A stretch of 64,000 bases of DNA from assembly GCF_000747525.1 (NCBI RefSeq), contig NZ_CP009278.1, positions 4,960,001 to 5,024,000 on the forward strand, written 5' to 3'. The notes under the pieces are model-generated. The model made no database searches, had not been told where the DNA came from, and saw nothing but the letters and a program-made list of their open reading frames with translations. The translations under genes and the position numbers were made by a program. How positions within the stretch are numbered: position 1 is the stretch's first letter; each line of letters begins with the position of its first letter. Of this stretch, positions 26,775-34,630 are shown in pieces. The DNA is from Sphingobacterium sp. ML3W. GTDB taxonomy: Bacteria > Bacteroidota > Bacteroidia > Sphingobacteriales > Sphingobacteriaceae.

Positions 26775-26980
26775 CCACTATTTTTTCTTGTAAAGTGAAA
26801 AACAAATCGAATAAACTTTTGAGTCTGTACTCCTTTTACTTATCAGGTTTATTTCAATGAAACTGGTGGGACTTTCATCATTTATATCAATTATTTTTTC
26901 TATTATACCTAATTTGATTCAAGAAACATAATAAATGCCTAACTCAACAGTCCTTTTAACAATAAACTTAAAAACAAGAA

Positions 26981-27022
26981 CAAAAAAAATGATATTGAGA
27001 AGTTATTCTCTCAATATCATTT
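26981..27022 (-). terminator. Rho-independent terminator of the receptor/lipoprotein operon
   Basis: The 14-bp stem AAATGATATTGAGA / TCTCAATATCATTT with an 8-nt loop is followed on the minus strand by a T8 run. It lies 45 nt after the His-rich lipoprotein gene. Confidence 0.85.
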
Positions 27023-27067
27023 AATTTCTTTATATCTGTAATATATTTTAAAACAGAATAATGAAAT

Positions 27068-27952
27068 TTACATCCAATAACTTCCACTTTCAAAGGGAGT
27101 ATCTACCGCCTCTTCCCAATCAGCTTCAGCTTCTTCAACAGAGACATTAAATTCATTCGCTATATCGGAAATAAATTGATCAAAATCATCACCAGAAGGA
27201 CGTTCAGCAAATACTCTAACAGGAATTTTAAGATTTAAATCTTGGGTGGCTAAAAAGGCATTACTTGGTGCATTAAATGGAGATGGATTTCCGTTTTGAT
27301 CTAACTTATTGCCTTTCATTATATGAACCAAAATAACATTCAAATCAAATTGGGTGTAAGATTGATTAACAAAAAAGTAACCTTTTAAACCTATTGGATC
27401 CTTGCTGCCCCGTAAGACAACACCGTTATGTGTGAACATACCATCCTCAGGATTAGTATCACGATATACATAGTCTAAAATTGTACTGGCAGCAGGAAAA
27501 TCAATATCCGTATCGATTTTCTTGGCATTTTTTGATAGAAAAAAATGTTGATGAATCGGTGCATTTTTCTCGGTTGTGAATTCAGAATTCATACGTTCTC
27601 CTTTTTTATTAAAATAAATAATTTCCAAAGCATAGATTTCATCTTTAATTAACCGAATAGGCACATCTGGCTTAATTAAATTTCCGGTTTCATCGTACTC
27701 ATAACTGATTTCCTGAACGGATTTGAAATATTTAACGTTGTCATTAATGGGATTTCCATGAAAAGTTGCACCATGCAGATGTCCACGGTGAAATTTAAAT
27801 GTTACTTTAGCCCAATCATCATGTCCTAAATCTGAGGTTTCATCAGTGGGGGTTACAGGCATATCGTCATCTTTACTGCAAGAGGTTAATCCTAACATAA
27901 TCATGACTGAGAATGCAAATAAAACGGTTTTAAACAATTGTCGTGTTTTCAT
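27068..27952 (-). CDS. His-rich lipoprotein, putative metal-binding partner of the adjacent receptor
   Basis: This 294-residue protein has an LTSC lipobox (Cys25), an acidic linker (KDDDMPVTPTDETSD) and a histidine cluster at residues 44-65 (GHDDWAKVTFKFHRGHLHG..FHG). A second His pair occurs in NAPIHQHFF (about 130). The rest looks like a beta-sandwich that may bind a ligand, with an acidic C-terminal tail (VSVEEAEADWEEAVD). It lies 10 nt after the receptor gene and before a strong terminator, so it is the last gene of that operon. By inference it captures zinc or another metal at the cell surface and passes it to the receptor. I do not recognise the family by name. Confidence 0.75.
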   Translation of the reverse strand: MKTRQLFKTVLFAFSVMIMLGLTSCSKDDDMPVTPTDETSDLGHDDWAKVTFKFHRGHLHGATFHGNPINDNVKYFKSVQEISYEYDETGNLIKPDVPIRLIKDEIYALEIIYFNKKGERMNSEFTTEKNAPIHQHFFLSKNAKKIDTDIDFPAASTILDYVYRDTNPEDGMFTHNGVVLRGSKDPIGLKGYFFVNQSYTQFDLNVILVHIMKGNKLDQNGNPSPFNAPSNAFLATQDLNLKIPVRVFAERPSGDDFDQFISDIANEFNVSVEEAEADWEEAVDTPFESGSYWM

Positions 27953-27962
27953 AAAAAAAAAA

Positions 27963-30032
27963 TTAAAAATTAAATTGAATGTTCACATTAATACTACGAC
28001 CTCTATCGTGAACAAAATAGCGGTGTAAATTTAAATAGTCTTTATAAAGGGTATTAAATAGATTATCTATGCTACCAGTAAATCTTAAATTTAGATTTTT
28101 GTCAAATGAATATTGTGAGCTAATCGCAATATTAAATATGTTATATGCACTAGGTGTTTGGGTCGATAATTCATAATCGGGATTAAAATTCCTTTTCTTT
28201 CCTACCCAATCATGACTAATCTGTATGCTGTTATCATCGAATCTGGCAAAAAATGGAAATTGATAACTTAAGTGATTATGCAATCTTATTGGTGAAATGT
28301 TGGGCAGTGAATTTTTAGATTTAACTTCTTCTCCTTGAATCCAAGATAATTTATTTGTGAATTCTAATTTGGGAGTAATGTCTGTAATATGAATTAGATC
28401 CAATCCATATATTAAAGCATCTTGTTGCTTGAATTGGAAAATGGCCGCTGGTCCAGAAAAAAGTTGCTTGTATTGATGGGTAGGAATAGCGTAGATGTAA
28501 TCATTTAGCCTATTGACGAAACCTTGAAGTTCTAAGGTTGTTTCTTTGATTTTATATTTAATGGTATTCATCCATTTTAACCCCTTTTCCGCTTTCATTT
28601 TCTTATCACCAACAAAATAAATAGGAATTCCGTGTTGCTTTCCATTAGCATACAATTCATAAGATTCGGGAACGCGCCATCCATAACTTAAAGAAGAATT
28701 AAAATCCCACTTTCCAGTAGATAATTTGGTGGCTAACTGAGTAGATAGGGAAGAAAAGTCTTTATTCTCGCCATATGTTTGCCCCAAAAAGTTAATTCCT
28801 CGAGCGTTCATTAGTGCCCAATCATAACGTAAGCCAGCGTTTAAGATCCAATGGTTAAGCAGTAAAGTATGATGTGTGTAAATTGATTTTTCTTTGTAAA
28901 TATAATTAGGCAAAGCAGGCGTTACACCGGTTCCGGGTTGATTGAAATTTTCTTTGTTTCTGATTTGAAAACCAAGCGCTGAATGAAGAAAATTTTTTCT
29001 GAATTCTATTTCTGAATTGATATGAGTAGAACTCAATATCATTTCTTGAACAGGAACTGAATTTGATGTACTCCGTCTTATATCAAATTCTTCTCTATGA
29101 TTTTTTTGATAGGTATATTGCGCTTTTGCAAACCAATGTGGTGCAAGTGTCCATTTGGCAGTTGCATTTGCAATTTGGTGCACACTCTTCTGATAAGGCG
29201 CTTGAATATTAAATGAATAAGGATAAGTTAGCAATGGTCTGCCCAACTCAATACGCTCTTCAAATTCTTCAATATTTCCTGTTAGCGCACCAAAATAATT
29301 ACCTTGTTTGGAATTATAATTAGAATAAAAAGTTTTAATTACTACCTTATTGAGTTCGTATTCTATCTCCGCTTGATAGCTCTCTAGTCTTGTTCCGGAA
29401 TTGGTTACATTATATTCTGCTGTGTGATAATCCCCATTTTGTGTATTATTACCACTTAAACGCCAACGTAGCCCCTTTATCTGGCTCAAATTTTGGTAAA
29501 CTTTAAAGTTCCCTCCCCAGCCACCTGTATTACCTAAATAATGGGTTGTTACGGAACCGCTAACCTCTTTGTTAATAGGAATTCTACCTGCATTTACATT
29601 TACAACACCTCCCAGTGCATTTGAACCATATTTTACTGTTTCTGCGCCACGTAAAATACTTAAATTATTGGCTAAATCTGCATCAATTTCAGGCGAATGT
29701 GCGTCTGCCCAGTCCTGATTTTCTAATTTCACACCATTAATCATATATACTAATCGACTACTGGATAAACCATCTATTATTGGTTTAGAAACATTCGTCC
29801 CAGACTTACGAATTTGAACTCCAGATAAGGATTCCAAATGATGTGCTAAATCTTTGCCTGTATTGGTACGATGTATGAAATCACTAACTTTCTGAGGTTG
29901 ATAAATAGATTTATGCGGATTGATATATTTTAATATAACCTCATCTAATTGTACTACTGTACTATCACTTTGCCCAAATACTGATATATTAACCAATAGT
30001 AAAGCAAGGAATAGTATTTTATGATAATGCAT
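27963..30032 (-). CDS. TonB-dependent receptor, ZnuD-like (putative metal receptor)
   Basis: This 689-residue protein has a signal peptide (1-20) and no carboxypeptidase-like domain. The plug (about 55-150) reads DLAHHLESLSGVQIRKSGTN, PIIDGLSSSRLVYMINGVKL, DAHSPEIDADLANNLSILRG and then AETVKYGSNALGGVVNV. The His-x-PEID element and the overall plug are like receptors for free metals (ZnuD type) rather than siderophores. The barrel ends with a terminal Phe (INVNIQFNF). It lies in an operon behind a relic receptor gene, under the promoter with two GCAAC-N3-GTTGC palindromes, and is followed by the His-rich lipoprotein. Zinc import is the best inference; copper or manganese cannot be excluded. 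Confidence 0.85.
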   Translation of the reverse strand: MHYHKILFLALLLVNISVFGQSDSTVVQLDEVILKYINPHKSIYQPQKVSDFIHRTNTGKDLAHHLESLSGVQIRKSGTNVSKPIIDGLSSSRLVYMINGVKLENQDWADAHSPEIDADLANNLSILRGAETVKYGSNALGGVVNVNAGRIPINKEVSGSVTTHYLGNTGGWGGNFKVYQNLSQIKGLRWRLSGNNTQNGDYHTAEYNVTNSGTRLESYQAEIEYELNKVVIKTFYSNYNSKQGNYFGALTGNIEEFEERIELGRPLLTYPYSFNIQAPYQKSVHQIANATAKWTLAPHWFAKAQYTYQKNHREEFDIRRSTSNSVPVQEMILSSTHINSEIEFRKNFLHSALGFQIRNKENFNQPGTGVTPALPNYIYKEKSIYTHHTLLLNHWILNAGLRYDWALMNARGINFLGQTYGENKDFSSLSTQLATKLSTGKWDFNSSLSYGWRVPESYELYANGKQHGIPIYFVGDKKMKAEKGLKWMNTIKYKIKETTLELQGFVNRLNDYIYAIPTHQYKQLFSGPAAIFQFKQQDALIYGLDLIHITDITPKLEFTNKLSWIQGEEVKSKNSLPNISPIRLHNHLSYQFPFFARFDDNSIQISHDWVGKKRNFNPDYELSTQTPSAYNIFNIAISSQYSFDKNLNLRFTGSIDNLFNTLYKDYLNLHRYFVHDRGRSINVNIQFNF

Positions 30033-30049
30033 TTTTTTTTGTTTTAATT

Positions 30050-30664
30050 TTAAAGAAGGTTACGGGCTTTGCTGTCAGTAAGATCATTCTCAGCAATTGA
30101 TATACGCGTATTATGATTATGCTCATTTAAACCATAATTAAATTTGGTCTCGCTTTTGTACAGGTACTGCCCTGGCGAAAATGCGCCCCTTCGATCCATC
30201 AATTCCAACGTAACATCATAATGAGACGCTAAAGTAAGCCCACCAAGACGAAGGGTAGTAATATTGTCCATTGCAAATCCAAGCAGACAAAAATTGTCGA
30301 ACCCTACTCCATAAGAAGAACTTTGTACGGAAGGATCTGACATCAAAATATCGTGAACAGTTATGGCTGATATTCCCCGTATGTTCTTTGCCCCAAAAGT
30401 TTGTATTGTCAGCGGTACGTCCATTATATCCTTGCTCTCAAATCCTCCCACGTTTACTTCAAAGGATTCTCTTAGAAGTGCGGTAATAATTACTTCCTGT
30501 AATAAGGTTGTTGTATCTTTCGGAATTCCTTGACCGAAAAGAGAAGAGGAGAACGTTGCACTAAAAAAAATGTAGGAGGAAAGAACCACTACCTTTTTTC
30601 GTATTGATTTGCGAGGTAAAATATTCTCAAATTCACAAAAACGCTTATTAATAGATTTATTCAT
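30050..30664 (-). pseudogene. Collapsed TonB-dependent siderophore-type receptor (paralogue of 19155-21371)
   Basis: The 204-residue frame begins like the receptor at 19155: an N-terminal extension, signal peptide, then SFEVNVGGFESKDIMDVPLT, DPSVQSSSYGVGFDNFCLLG and SHYDVTLELMDR. It then jumps to KSETKFNYGLNEHNHN, which corresponds to about residue 320 of the paralogue, and ends with DLTDSKARNLL. About 85 per cent of the barrel is missing, although the frame stays open. It is the first gene after the palindrome-controlled promoter and lies 17 nt before the ZnuD-like receptor gene, so it now serves at most as a leader cistron. Confidence 0.8.
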
Positions 30665-30685
30665 ATATTTTATGGGCTAATTATT

Positions 30686-30721
30686 TATATTTGCAATCAA
30701 TGCAACATTGTTGCAAATATA
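30686..30721. promoter_or_regulatory. Divergent promoter elements overlapping operator 3
   Basis: TATATTTG on the plus strand (30686-30693) faces the repressor relic. TATATTTG on the minus strand (30714-30721) faces the receptor operon, and its last bases run into the palindrome at 30701-30715, exactly as the -7 box TATGTTTG runs into operator 2 at 15099-15120. Confidence 0.6.
30701..30715. promoter_or_regulatory. Palindromic operator 3 (TGCAAC-ATT-GTTGCA)
   Basis: A perfect 6-bp inverted repeat with a 3-bp spacer, adjoining the minus-strand -7 element of the receptor operon. Confidence 0.75.
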
Positions 30722-30739
30722 ACGATTATATCCACAAAC

Positions 30740-30752
30740 GCAACATTGTTGC
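30740..30752. promoter_or_regulatory. Palindromic operator 4 (GCAAC-ATT-GTTGC)
   Basis: A second perfect palindrome, centred 38 bp from operator 3 and about 20 nt before the repressor relic's ATG. The pair repeats the arrangement at 15071-15120 (centres 35 bp apart). Confidence 0.75.
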
Positions 30753-30772
30753 TGTAATAAAATAATAGAAAG

Positions 30773-30916
30773 ATGAAACAAACAAGAAATACAGTAGCTA
30801 AGGCGGAAATATTAAGATTTATCAGCCAATCTGAAATTGCTCTATCTCATTCTGAAATACAACATACTCTGAATGGCTTGCGTGATAGGGTTACTACTTA
30901 CAGAATATTAGATTGA
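30773..30916 (+). pseudogene. Fur/Zur-family repressor, N-terminal fragment cut by an IS element
   Basis: The 47 codons read AKAEILRFISQSEIALSHSE and GLRDRVTTYRILD, aligning with residues 4-44 of the repressor at 14633-15049 (LSHSEIEKSL, CNRVTIYRVLE). The frame ends at the TGA that is the first three bases of the IS407-like element. The recognition-helix region is present but the metal-binding half is gone. The remainder of the gene is not found on the other side of the IS, so sequence was deleted there. Confidence 0.85.
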
Positions 30917-30994
30917 CCTCCTCCCAAAAAACTGGAGCATTTAAAAGTAGAGAATTCGGATTTGAATTACTAATTTTAAATAGGAGGAAAAACG

Positions 30995-31273
30995 ATGAAA
31001 AGATCGAAGTTTACCGAAGCTCAGATCGCCTTTGCGATCAAGCAGTCTGAGACGGGTACCCGGGTGGAGGAAGTCTGCCGTAAAATGGGTATCAGCGAGG
31101 CGACATTCTACAATTGGAAGAAAAAATACGGAGGTCTGGGTATCTCCGAACTTCGAAAACTGCGCCAGCTTGAAGAAGAAAATGCTCAGCTGAAGAAGTT
31201 TGTTGCCGATCTGAGTTTGGATAAACAGATGTTGCAGGATGTGTTAAAAAAAACTAAGCATAGCGTCTCATGA
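30995..31273 (+). CDS. IS407-like transposase OrfA
   Basis: The 92 residues contain the helix-turn-helix (KFTEAQIAFAIKQSETGTRV, CRKMGISEATFYNWKKKYGG) and a leucine-zipper segment (LRQLEEENAQLKKFVADLSL). The length is normal for OrfA of this group. An A-rich slippery run (TTAAAAAAAACT) near 31247 would shift ribosomes into the -1 frame of orfB. OrfB is broken, so this protein alone is unlikely to mobilise the element. Confidence 0.85.
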   Translation: MKRSKFTEAQIAFAIKQSETGTRVEEVCRKMGISEATFYNWKKKYGGLGISELRKLRQLEEENAQLKKFVADLSLDKQMLQDVLKKTKHSVS

Positions 31274-31308
31274 ATTCCATAGGAAATATACAATAATGAA
31301 TAAAAGTA

Positions 31309-32236
31309 TTGAGACCTTCTCAACGTAGAAAAATACTGAAGGGATTAGTTGCGGACTATCGGGTTTCATTGCGGAAAGCATGCAAGGTATCACTACTAAG
31401 TACTTCTGTTTGGTACTATAAAGCCCACCGTCGCAAAAATCTTCCATTACGCTTAAGGTTACGTAATATAGCCGAAACATGGGTACGTTATGGACTCTGG
31501 CGAGTCTATATTCTTTTACGTCGTGAAGGTTGGTCTGACAACCATAAACGTGTATATCGGATCTATAAAGAAGAAGGTCTAGAACTTAAGGAGTAAACGC
31601 CCTCGATGCGACAGAGCAGCCTCTCATCGTTCTGAAAGACCTTCGTTTTCCAATTTACATGACTGCTGGAGCATGGAGTTAGCTTCGCTGCTACTTCGTG
31701 GTTGTGGCAGACGCACTGTTTGACGGGAAGAAAATCCGTTGCTTAACTATAGTGGATAATTATAGTCGTAAATGCATGGCGATCCATGTTGGACAGGGTA
31801 TAAAAGGCTATCAGGTTGTAGAAGTTCTGGAAGAATTGAGGTTGTTTAAAGGAGCCAAAACAAAGAAAATTCAAGTGGATAATGGCTCTGAATTGCAAAG
31901 CAATCATGAACTCCGAGAAAAACAGACACGAGTGAATAATTTATCTCAAAGGAAATGGATAGGTGGGACTACGAACAAAAAGTTGAACTTGTCTTTTCAA
32001 GACCTGGAAAACCTACGGATAATGCGTATATTGAGTCGTTCAATGGGAGCTTTCGTGATGAATGCTTAAACACCAATTGGTTCCTTTCGTTGGAGGTTGC
32101 TAAGCAGAAAATTGAAGACTGGAGAGACGAATATAACACTTTCAGACCCCATAGCTGTTTAGGGGATTTAACACCTGAAATGTTTATTGAAAATCAGGTC
32201 AAAACAGCAAATTTTTCTACTTTAGAATACTCCTGA
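31309..32236 (+). pseudogene. IS407-like transposase OrfB, broken into three frames
   Basis: Homology runs RRKILKGLVADYRVSLRKAC and YGLWRVYILLRREGW (31309-31596), then VADALFDGKKIRCLTIVDNY with VDNGSE (31698-31900), then FSRPGKPTDNAYIESFNGSF and YNTFRPHSCLGDLTPEMF (from about 31990). A stop and frameshift lie near 31594, an extra block of about 22 nt near 31678-31699, and another shift near 31900-31990. The DDE residues are visible but not in one frame, so it is inactive. Confidence 0.82.
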
Positions 32237-32252
32237 AATTGGAATGACGTCA

Positions 32253-32747
32253 TCGTCCTGATGGTCAATACTTCTGTTTGATGGACGACTGATGGACCAT
32301 TTGTAAAATCCAGCTCTACTCACTTTAAATACTGAACACATCTTCCCAACTAAAAATATACTGCTATGATTCTTTATGAACATGAATATTTGTTGTCGCC
32401 CTTGGAGAAGACGCTGATAGCCTTTTTTAAAATGTCGCGCTCCATCTGCGTTTCTCGCAGTTCTTTCTTCAATAATGCCAGCTCTTGTTCAGCTGCACTG
32501 AGGATAACTTTACCATTCCCAGGGAAGCTACTGCTTTGTTTAATCGAAAACTCTTTCCGCCAACGGTACAACAATGCAGGACTGACATCTAGTTCTTTGG
32601 CCAGTGCACTCAAATCTGTACGGGTATTACTCAGTTCAACACTCATGATCTTGAACTCTTTAGGGTATGCTTTTCTTTCTCGTGACATAATTTCTGTTAA
32701 GTTATCAAATTCCCTTAACTTACTGTCTACTCAAAGATAGCAACTCC
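32253..32747 (-). mobile_element. IS3-family element, copy C (truncated)
   Basis: The left terminus (minus strand GGAGTTGCTATCTTTGAGTAGAC, ending at 32747), leader and complete orfA are the least altered of the three copies. OrfB homology (CSVFKVSRAGFYKW) starts near 32340 and breaks off within about 100 nt, where the IS407-like element begins. It has inserted into a Fic gene. Confidence 0.85.
32374..32688 (-). CDS. IS3-family transposase OrfA (copy C)
   Basis: The 104-residue OrfA (MSRERKAYPKEFKIMSVELS) has an HTH ending in LLYRWRKEF and a zipper LLKKELRETQMERDILKKA, full length and colinear with copy A. The slippery TTAAAAAAGG motif is preserved. Its OrfB partner is truncated after about 30 residues, so the element is not autonomous. 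Confidence 0.85.
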   Translation of the reverse strand: MSRERKAYPKEFKIMSVELSNTRTDLSALAKELDVSPALLYRWRKEFSIKQSSSFPGNGKVILSAAEQELALLKKELRETQMERDILKKAISVFSKGDNKYSCS

Positions 32748-32917
32748 AAAGTAAGTGTACTCAAATTCGTTTCTTCCTGAATGGAGAAACCTAAAAAGCT
32801 CATTTGTCCAGTAATTTTTCCTTGCAAATGGCGCACTTCACCAAAAGCAACATTTATTGCTTTATTATTCCAAGTAAAATTTGTCCAGTTTTTATGTTGA
32901 TAGATGTATTTTGCCAT
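32748..32917 (-). pseudogene. Fic family protein with DUF4172 N-terminus, truncated by IS3 copy C
   Basis: From the ATG at 32917 the residues MAKYIYQHKNWTNFTWNNKA, GEVRHLQGKITGQMSFLGFS and IQEETNLSTLTLE match the start of DUF4172-Fic proteins. The left end of IS3 copy C follows directly after STLTL. The catalytic Fic domain is not found on the other side. An upstream in-frame extension exists to 32962 but adds no recognised motif. This is the second beheaded Fic gene in the window. Confidence 0.78.
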
Positions 32918-33133
32918 TGCTTTTTTTATTCTTACGGTGAATAATACAATTAATCTCCGCAATCAAATTGAACACCTTAGATAAATATTATCTTTTTACG
33001 TCTAAAAATTGGATTTAGTACGAATACATAATGTCCAGACACTGTCTGGACACCTGACTTGGTTATTTATTTGTAAACTTTTAATCATTGGTGATAAAAA
33101 CAAAAAAAGCTTTTTGGAACTGAAAATAAAGCG

Positions 33134-33355
33134 ATGAATTTCATTAAATTCAATCATGCAGATATACTTAAGGAATCTGGATTTGCACCAACGCGATGGT
33201 ACCATTGCGAAGTATGTGACGGGTGGCATATCAGCAGCAGCAAAAAATTGAATTTTGCACCTCCCGAATTACCTGAAATAGCTACTGCCCCAACGATACT
33301 ACACTTGCCTAATCAATACAAAGGATTGAGAGCTAGAGATAGAAAACCACTCTAA
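33134..33355 (+). CDS. Small putative zinc-ribbon protein
   Basis: The 73-residue frame contains WYHCEVCDGWHISSSKK (about residues 22-38), a CxxC-xx-WH arrangement like half of a zinc ribbon. The rest is proline-rich. It may be a free-standing small protein or a remnant. It lies between the Fic relic and a gene-free stretch. No function can be given. Confidence 0.4.
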   Translation: MNFIKFNHADILKESGFAPTRWYHCEVCDGWHISSSKKLNFAPPELPEIATAPTILHLPNQYKGLRARDRKPL

Positions 33356-33728
33356 AACCGTCCTAGTTAGCAGCAAGCTTTACCTCTCGACCAAGCAGAT
33401 TCATCAAAAGCTCTTGGAGCATTTTTTTTGAAACAATATTTCCATCCTGCTTATTATAGCAGATTACAAAAGCTACAAGAAGAAGAGAAAATAGAATACC
33501 GTGGCGAAGGTAAATCTGGAGGCTACTGGGTTGTTGATTAAGGAGCATGCTAAATGAAACTATCGGTAGCCGAATATGGGGCTTGAACTTTCCCACAGAA
33601 AACAGCTGGAAGAGATGATAAATGCGATCTTAATGAAAGAAAGAAAATAATAATCGGTTGGAATAACCCAAATTATTGACCATATCTTTACAAAAGTCAA
33701 TAAGCTGAGCTCTTAAGAAAAGCTACTT
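33356..33728. other. Gene-poor stretch with coding relics
   Basis: The plus strand near 33440-33540 reads QYFHPAYYSRLQKLQEEEKI and YRGEGKSGGYWVVD before a stop, which looks like the end of a protein. No start or upstream domain is found, so I treat it as a relic of unknown origin. Confidence 0.3.
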
Positions 33729-33734
33729 TTGTAC

Positions 33735-34313
33735 ATGTTTAAAAATACTCGATCTGCAATAGTGGTTTTGTTGTTTCTTTTAATACCCGTGAGCAAGAGC
33801 TTTTCTCAAATCGGAGTTGGAATAAAATTTGGTGGAAATTTATCCCATGCTGATGGATTATCATTCCACTCATCGAATCGCGTCGGTTTTCAAGCCGGAG
33901 GAATAATTAGCTATCATTTTAGACCTAATATGGCTATTCAAGTAGAACCTACATATAACATCAGCCGCATAAGGGCAAATTCTGAAACTGTCGATTACCT
34001 TAACGGGATTGCTAAAGGAAACAAGGCACTCCAATTTTTTGATTTCCTTATATTGTTTAAATTGAACGTTACCTCAGGTTTTGCATTGTTGGGTGGTATA
34101 GAATTCAATGAACTTCTAAATGAGGATAAATATCATCTGAATAATGGAGAGAGGGCATTTAATAGCGGCTCTCAATTAGGTTACACTTTTGGATTAGAAT
34201 TGGGAAAATTATATTTTCGATATCGAGCTGTAGAAAGAAAAACCGTGGTATACCGCAATTGGAACACGCTTATTGAGCAATATCAAATTGGCGTAAAATG
34301 GATTGTTTTTTAA
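33735..34313 (+). CDS. Outer-membrane beta-barrel (porin-like, PorT-type) protein
   Basis: The protein of about 192 residues has a signal peptide (MFKNTRSAIVVLLFLLIPVS..SFSQ) and a barrel beginning IGVGIKFGGNLSHADG, with repeated alternating strands (VGFQAGGIISYHF, MAIQVEPTYNIS, LGYTFGLELGKLYFRYRAV) and an aromatic end (YQIGVKWIVF). This fits the small eight-stranded OMP_b-brl_2 family of Bacteroidota. I chose ATG 33735; a TTG at 33729 would add two residues. It is monocistronic, with a hairpin over its stop codon. The function is unknown. Confidence 0.82.
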   Translation: MFKNTRSAIVVLLFLLIPVSKSFSQIGVGIKFGGNLSHADGLSFHSSNRVGFQAGGIISYHFRPNMAIQVEPTYNISRIRANSETVDYLNGIAKGNKALQFFDFLILFKLNVTSGFALLGGIEFNELLNEDKYHLNNGERAFNSGSQLGYTFGLELGKLYFRYRAVERKTVVYRNWNTLIEQYQIGVKWIVF

Positions 34314-34325
34314 ACAATCCATTTT
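34295..34325 (+). terminator. Hairpin spanning the stop codon of the barrel gene
   Basis: AAAATGGATTGTTT (34295-34308) pairs perfectly with AAACAATCCATTTT (34312-34325), with a 3-nt loop. The stem includes the last codons. From here to 34630 no gene is seen. Confidence 0.55.
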
Positions 34326-34630
34326 AGTTAAAATACAGTTTATTATATCGACAAAAGATATTCCTAGAAAAAATTAATGAAGCCAAAAGCGGAATTTGGA
34401 TAGACTCCTGATTTAAAAAATAAACCTCTTTAACAACAGCATCTCTCGCTGACTTCAAAATACCAACCAACAGCTCAAATTCCTACGGAAGACAATCATT
34501 AACTCCATATTTTTTAAATAGCCTTTCAGGTATAGTTTCAGTGGTAAATTTACCTGTACATAGTAAACATGCACAGATTCATAATTGAAATGAGGCCTAT
34601 GGTCATCTCATTAAGATATAAAAGCAGTAG

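Larger units (their letters stand above)
30914..32252 (+). mobile_element. IS3-family element, IS407-like group, degenerate
   Basis: The left end TGACCTCCTCCCAAAAAACTGG is typical of the group. The right end near 32252 is a poorer complement (TCTACTTT..AATACTCC..GACGTCA). The flanks are the truncated repressor gene (left) and truncated IS3 copy C (right), with no target duplication (AGAT versus TCGT). This points to deletion or recombination after insertion. Confidence 0.8.

Noticed and set aside
33363-33596. Minus-strand 77-residue open frame
   Set aside because: No recognisable domain or start context, and the plus strand carries an equally plausible protein end. Neither can be called a gene.
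33724-33731. TACTTTTG as a -7 promoter for the barrel gene
   Set aside because: The start codon at 33735 is only 3 nt further, so transcription would begin inside the gene. There is no later ATG before the signal peptide.
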